A stretch of DNA of 35,678 nt from Saprospiraceae bacterium. GTDB taxonomy: Bacteria; Bacteroidota; Bacteroidia; Chitinophagales; Saprospiraceae. Where the stretch lies: NCBI GenBank assembly GCA_020846655.1, contig JADLDL010000209.1, forward strand, positions 1 through 35,678. The letters run 5' to 3'. Made by a program: the position numbers and the translations under genes. Position 1 is the first letter of the stretch; every line of letters begins with the position of its first letter. The notes under the pieces were generated by a model that had not been told where the DNA came from, made no database searches, and saw nothing but the letters and a program-made list of their open reading frames with translations. Positions 33,479-35,678 of the stretch are shown in pieces.

Positions 33479-35431
33479 TCAATACGGCCGCGCCTGTTTC
33501 ACATAAATTTTCCGGCTGCCTTTGTCCAGTTTGAATTCGACATCCATGGCGAAATCGAAAAAGTTGGGGCCGAGTACCACATGGCCGCTGGCGTAGTAAA
33601 AGTGTTTTTTGATCGCGTAGAGGTAGTCGGCCAGCACCTGGATTTCTTCGGGGCGGAGCAGGGGTTCAAAATTGTTCAGCGAGGAGTGTGAAATGTAGTC
33701 CACGGCAATGTCGTCGCCGCCAGTCAGGGCGCCGGCATATTTGAGAAGAAACTGTTCCGGTGTGGCTTCGTTTTCGGGCAGTACCACGCTGTCTTCGCCT
33801 TTCTGGATGTTGACGGTGCAGGCCGGGTAGCCGCTTCGGTACAAGTTGCGGGTGATGGCCACGCCGTTGGCCTCTTCGGTGCCGAAGGCCCGGTGCACCA
33901 GGATACCCATGGCCAGGTTCGACTGGTCGATGTGCGCGTACAGGCGCTCCTCGAAGGCGCGCGGCGACCAGAGGCTGGCCCACACTTTTTTGATGGCTTT
34001 TTCTATGCTTTTGTCGGGCCGCACAAGGCTGCCGGTTTTGGAGGCGTAGAGGCCGGCGCCGGTGAAGCCCGGGATATCCTCGGCGTTGGTGGAGGAGCGG
34101 AAGCGGAATTCTGTGTAGCCGCCCGGACAAGCCTTCAGTTTGGCGTTCACCAGTTGCAACAGGCGGGAGTCCAGGGGTTTGGCCGAGATGCTGTCGCGCA
34201 GCGCTTTGAGGTGTTCGTGCAGCAGGGTTCGGTTGTGGGCGATGCTGTCGTGCCGGAGGAGGGCGTCGATGTGCGGTTGGAGGCCGTGCTGCCTGATGTG
34301 TTGCTGGTAGTAAAAAAACGGGATGGCGAAGGCGCCTTCCGGCAGTGGGATTTTACTGTGGTCGGGCAGCTTGATTTTGTCCAGTTCGCCAAAATTCGCG
34401 GCTTTGGCGCCCACGGTGGCTACGCCGTGCCGGTTGATGCGTTGGACGTCCAGCAGGTTTTTTTCCCGCAGATCGCAATTCAGTTTTCGCGTGGGCCGGC
34501 GGTATTTGGCGTCCCAGAACGCTTGTGCCACCGAGGGTTCGGCGGCCGAGAGGAAGAAGGTATCCGGGCGGACCTCGTAGCACACCAGTTGGCCCGTCAG
34601 GGCCTGGATGGCGGGGTCCTGCCAGGCGGATTTGAAGGCGCAGTTCGGCGTTTTTCGGTTGTGCGACAGGATATTGATGTGGGCCAGGGGCGTCTGAAAC
34701 GCGGTAGTCAGGATGCCCTGGCAGAAGGGCAGGTCGTTGGGCAGGAAATCGGTGAGGATAATGTCGCGGCTCGAAAATTGGTGGTTTTCGAAATCGGCTT
34801 TACCTACTTTCCGCAAATAGCCGTAGGCTTTTTCAAAAACCATGGGTTGGTATTGCTGTTTGCCGAACACCTGGTCGACGCTCAGGATGTGTGCCGGGTC
34901 GAAGTTGGAAAGGGCTTCCCGCAGGTTGGCGTTGGCCAGCACAAACAAGGTTTCCCTGAAATACACGCTGCGCGCTACGGCGTCGAACACGGTAGCCAGT
35001 TGGGCGGTGCTGATCCGGTCGTCGGAAAAAAACTCCAGGGTGTAGACCTTGGCGGTATTGTAAAAGTTCAGGTTGGCCAGCAAGAACCGCCGCTTGCCCC
35101 GGAGCCCGTATTCCACCGCGTTGAACGCGTTCAGGTCGTTGGGGTAGTTCAGGTAGCGGGAGCAAAAGTCGAAGTGGAACCGGTATTGTCTGGCATTGAT
35201 AAAATACAAGGCCGACGTTTGCAGGTCATATACCAGTTTGATAGCATCCACCTGGGTGTATTGCATGGACAAAGGGGCGCCCTTCAGGATAGAAAAATCG
35301 GAAGGCGCTTCAAGGCTCGACAAATAGGGCACACCCGGGTTGGGCTGCGTGAGGGCCTGGTTGCGGGTGCAATGCGACAGGGTGGCCAGGAGGAGGACTG
35401 CTGTGAGGAGAATCTGTGTGGCGCTTTTCAT
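33479..35431 (-). CDS. Putative lipoprotein with PEP-synthase/glucan-dikinase-like phosphohistidine and ATP-grasp domains
   Basis: The 650-residue protein starts with a hydrophobic signal ending TLSHC (Cys21), a lipobox-like site with an unusual His before the Cys. Residues about 45-225 are unassigned. About 230-315 resembles the swivelling phosphohistidine domain (TPLAHINILSHNRKTP, candidate His251; LTGQLVCYEV). About 330-650 is a PPDK_N-type ATP-grasp domain: VGAKAANFGEL with Lys343, FRSSTNAEDIPGFTGAGLYA (about 442-461), KKVWASLWSPRAFEERLY, NGVAITRNLY and a terminal IYVKQARPY. The His-domain-before-ATP-grasp order is that of alpha-glucan water dikinases, opposite to PEP synthase. ATP is not expected in the periplasm, so its location, or a loss of activity, is an open question. 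The spacing to the next gene is 207 bases. Confidence 0.8.
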   Translation of the reverse strand: MKSATQILLTAVLLLATLSHCTRNQALTQPNPGVPYLSSLEAPSDFSILKGAPLSMQYTQVDAIKLVYDLQTSALYFINARQYRFHFDFCSRYLNYPNDLNAFNAVEYGLRGKRRFLLANLNFYNTAKVYTLEFFSDDRISTAQLATVFDAVARSVYFRETLFVLANANLREALSNFDPAHILSVDQVFGKQQYQPMVFEKAYGYLRKVGKADFENHQFSSRDIILTDFLPNDLPFCQGILTTAFQTPLAHINILSHNRKTPNCAFKSAWQDPAIQALTGQLVCYEVRPDTFFLSAAEPSVAQAFWDAKYRRPTRKLNCDLREKNLLDVQRINRHGVATVGAKAANFGELDKIKLPDHSKIPLPEGAFAIPFFYYQQHIRQHGLQPHIDALLRHDSIAHNRTLLHEHLKALRDSISAKPLDSRLLQLVNAKLKACPGGYTEFRFRSSTNAEDIPGFTGAGLYASKTGSLVRPDKSIEKAIKKVWASLWSPRAFEERLYAHIDQSNLAMGILVHRAFGTEEANGVAITRNLYRSGYPACTVNIQKGEDSVVLPENEATPEQFLLKYAGALTGGDDIAVDYISHSSLNNFEPLLRPEEIQVLADYLYAIKKHFYYASGHVVLGPNFFDFAMDVEFKLDKGSRKIYVKQARPY

Positions 35432-35571
35432 GGGAATAAGGATCGGACGGTTGCATCAGTCCGCAGAGAACGCGCCCAAAGTAGGTTTCGTGTGTCGGGC
35501 AGGATATCACTTTTTCAATCACAAGGTAGTGGAGTAGGGGAGATCGGCTGGGCCATCAACTTAAGGTTTAC

Positions 35572-35675
35572 TTACTTCGACATTCGATATTCTGCGGTTC
35601 GATATTCGATATTTTTTAAGCCATTTACGTTGGAATATCGAATATCGAACCGCAGAATATCGAATGTCGAAGTAA
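35572..35675. repeat. Perfect 42-bp inverted repeat of TTCGATATT units
   Basis: Bases 35572-35613 and 35634-35675 are exact reverse complements with a 20-base loop. Each arm is made of repeated ATTCGATATT-type words around a CTGCGG(T/A) centre. It lies about 140 bases upstream of the lipoprotein gene's start. Extended intergenic hairpins of this kind occur in Bacteroidota genomes; they may be non-autonomous repeats or serve as bidirectional transcription ends. The window ends three bases beyond it. Confidence 0.9.
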
Positions 35676-35678
35676 AAA

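Overview
The window looks like a chromosomal segment of a Bacteroidota bacterium, most likely a saprospirian-type gliding or environmental lineage. Four things point there: secreted proteins with type IX secretion (T9SS) C-terminal sorting domains, hybrid two-component systems with a Reg_prop propeller, Y_Y_Y domain and AraC output, A-rich leaders in place of Shine-Dalgarno sequences, and HYR, LamG and GWNWIS-type surface domains. This is inferred from protein families only. I see no rRNA, tRNA or CRISPR array.

Layout. The left edge (1-126) is the end of an IS3-family insertion sequence whose orfA runs off the window. It abuts a headless gene fragment (127-665). Then, on the minus strand, comes a three-gene cluster read right to left: a secreted fibre-like protein (12252-10909), a 2280-residue LamG/T9SS protein (10876-4034) and a 1018-residue HYR-repeat/T9SS protein (3984-928). 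Gaps of 32 and 49 bases suggest one operon. Directly upstream on the same strand lies a hybrid sensor kinase/AraC regulator (16536-12397). A second locus repeats the plan: a hybrid regulator (32438-28248) followed by a 2217-residue T9SS protein (28071-21418) with a duplicated 700-residue module and dockerin-like and cohesin-like segments. Neither locus has the SusC/SusD pair that such regulators usually control.

Between the loci (16540-21400) is a regulatory and mobile patch. A secreted 457-residue protein gene is flanked by two roughly 300-bp copies of a MITE-like element, each with its own perfect 5-bp target duplication. Beyond it are a TPR/transmembrane/HTH regulator, a small stand-alone AraC-type regulator and a clear terminator. 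The right end holds a small unknown gene, a G-rich repetitive spacer, a putative lipoprotein with a dikinase-like architecture (phosphohistidine domain then ATP-grasp domain, the order of glucan water dikinases), and a perfect 42-bp inverted repeat at the edge.

Working picture (inference): each hybrid regulator senses an external ligand through its periplasmic propeller and switches on the neighbouring surface protein genes, whose products are exported by T9SS and anchored or released at the cell surface for adhesion, matrix formation or polymer binding.
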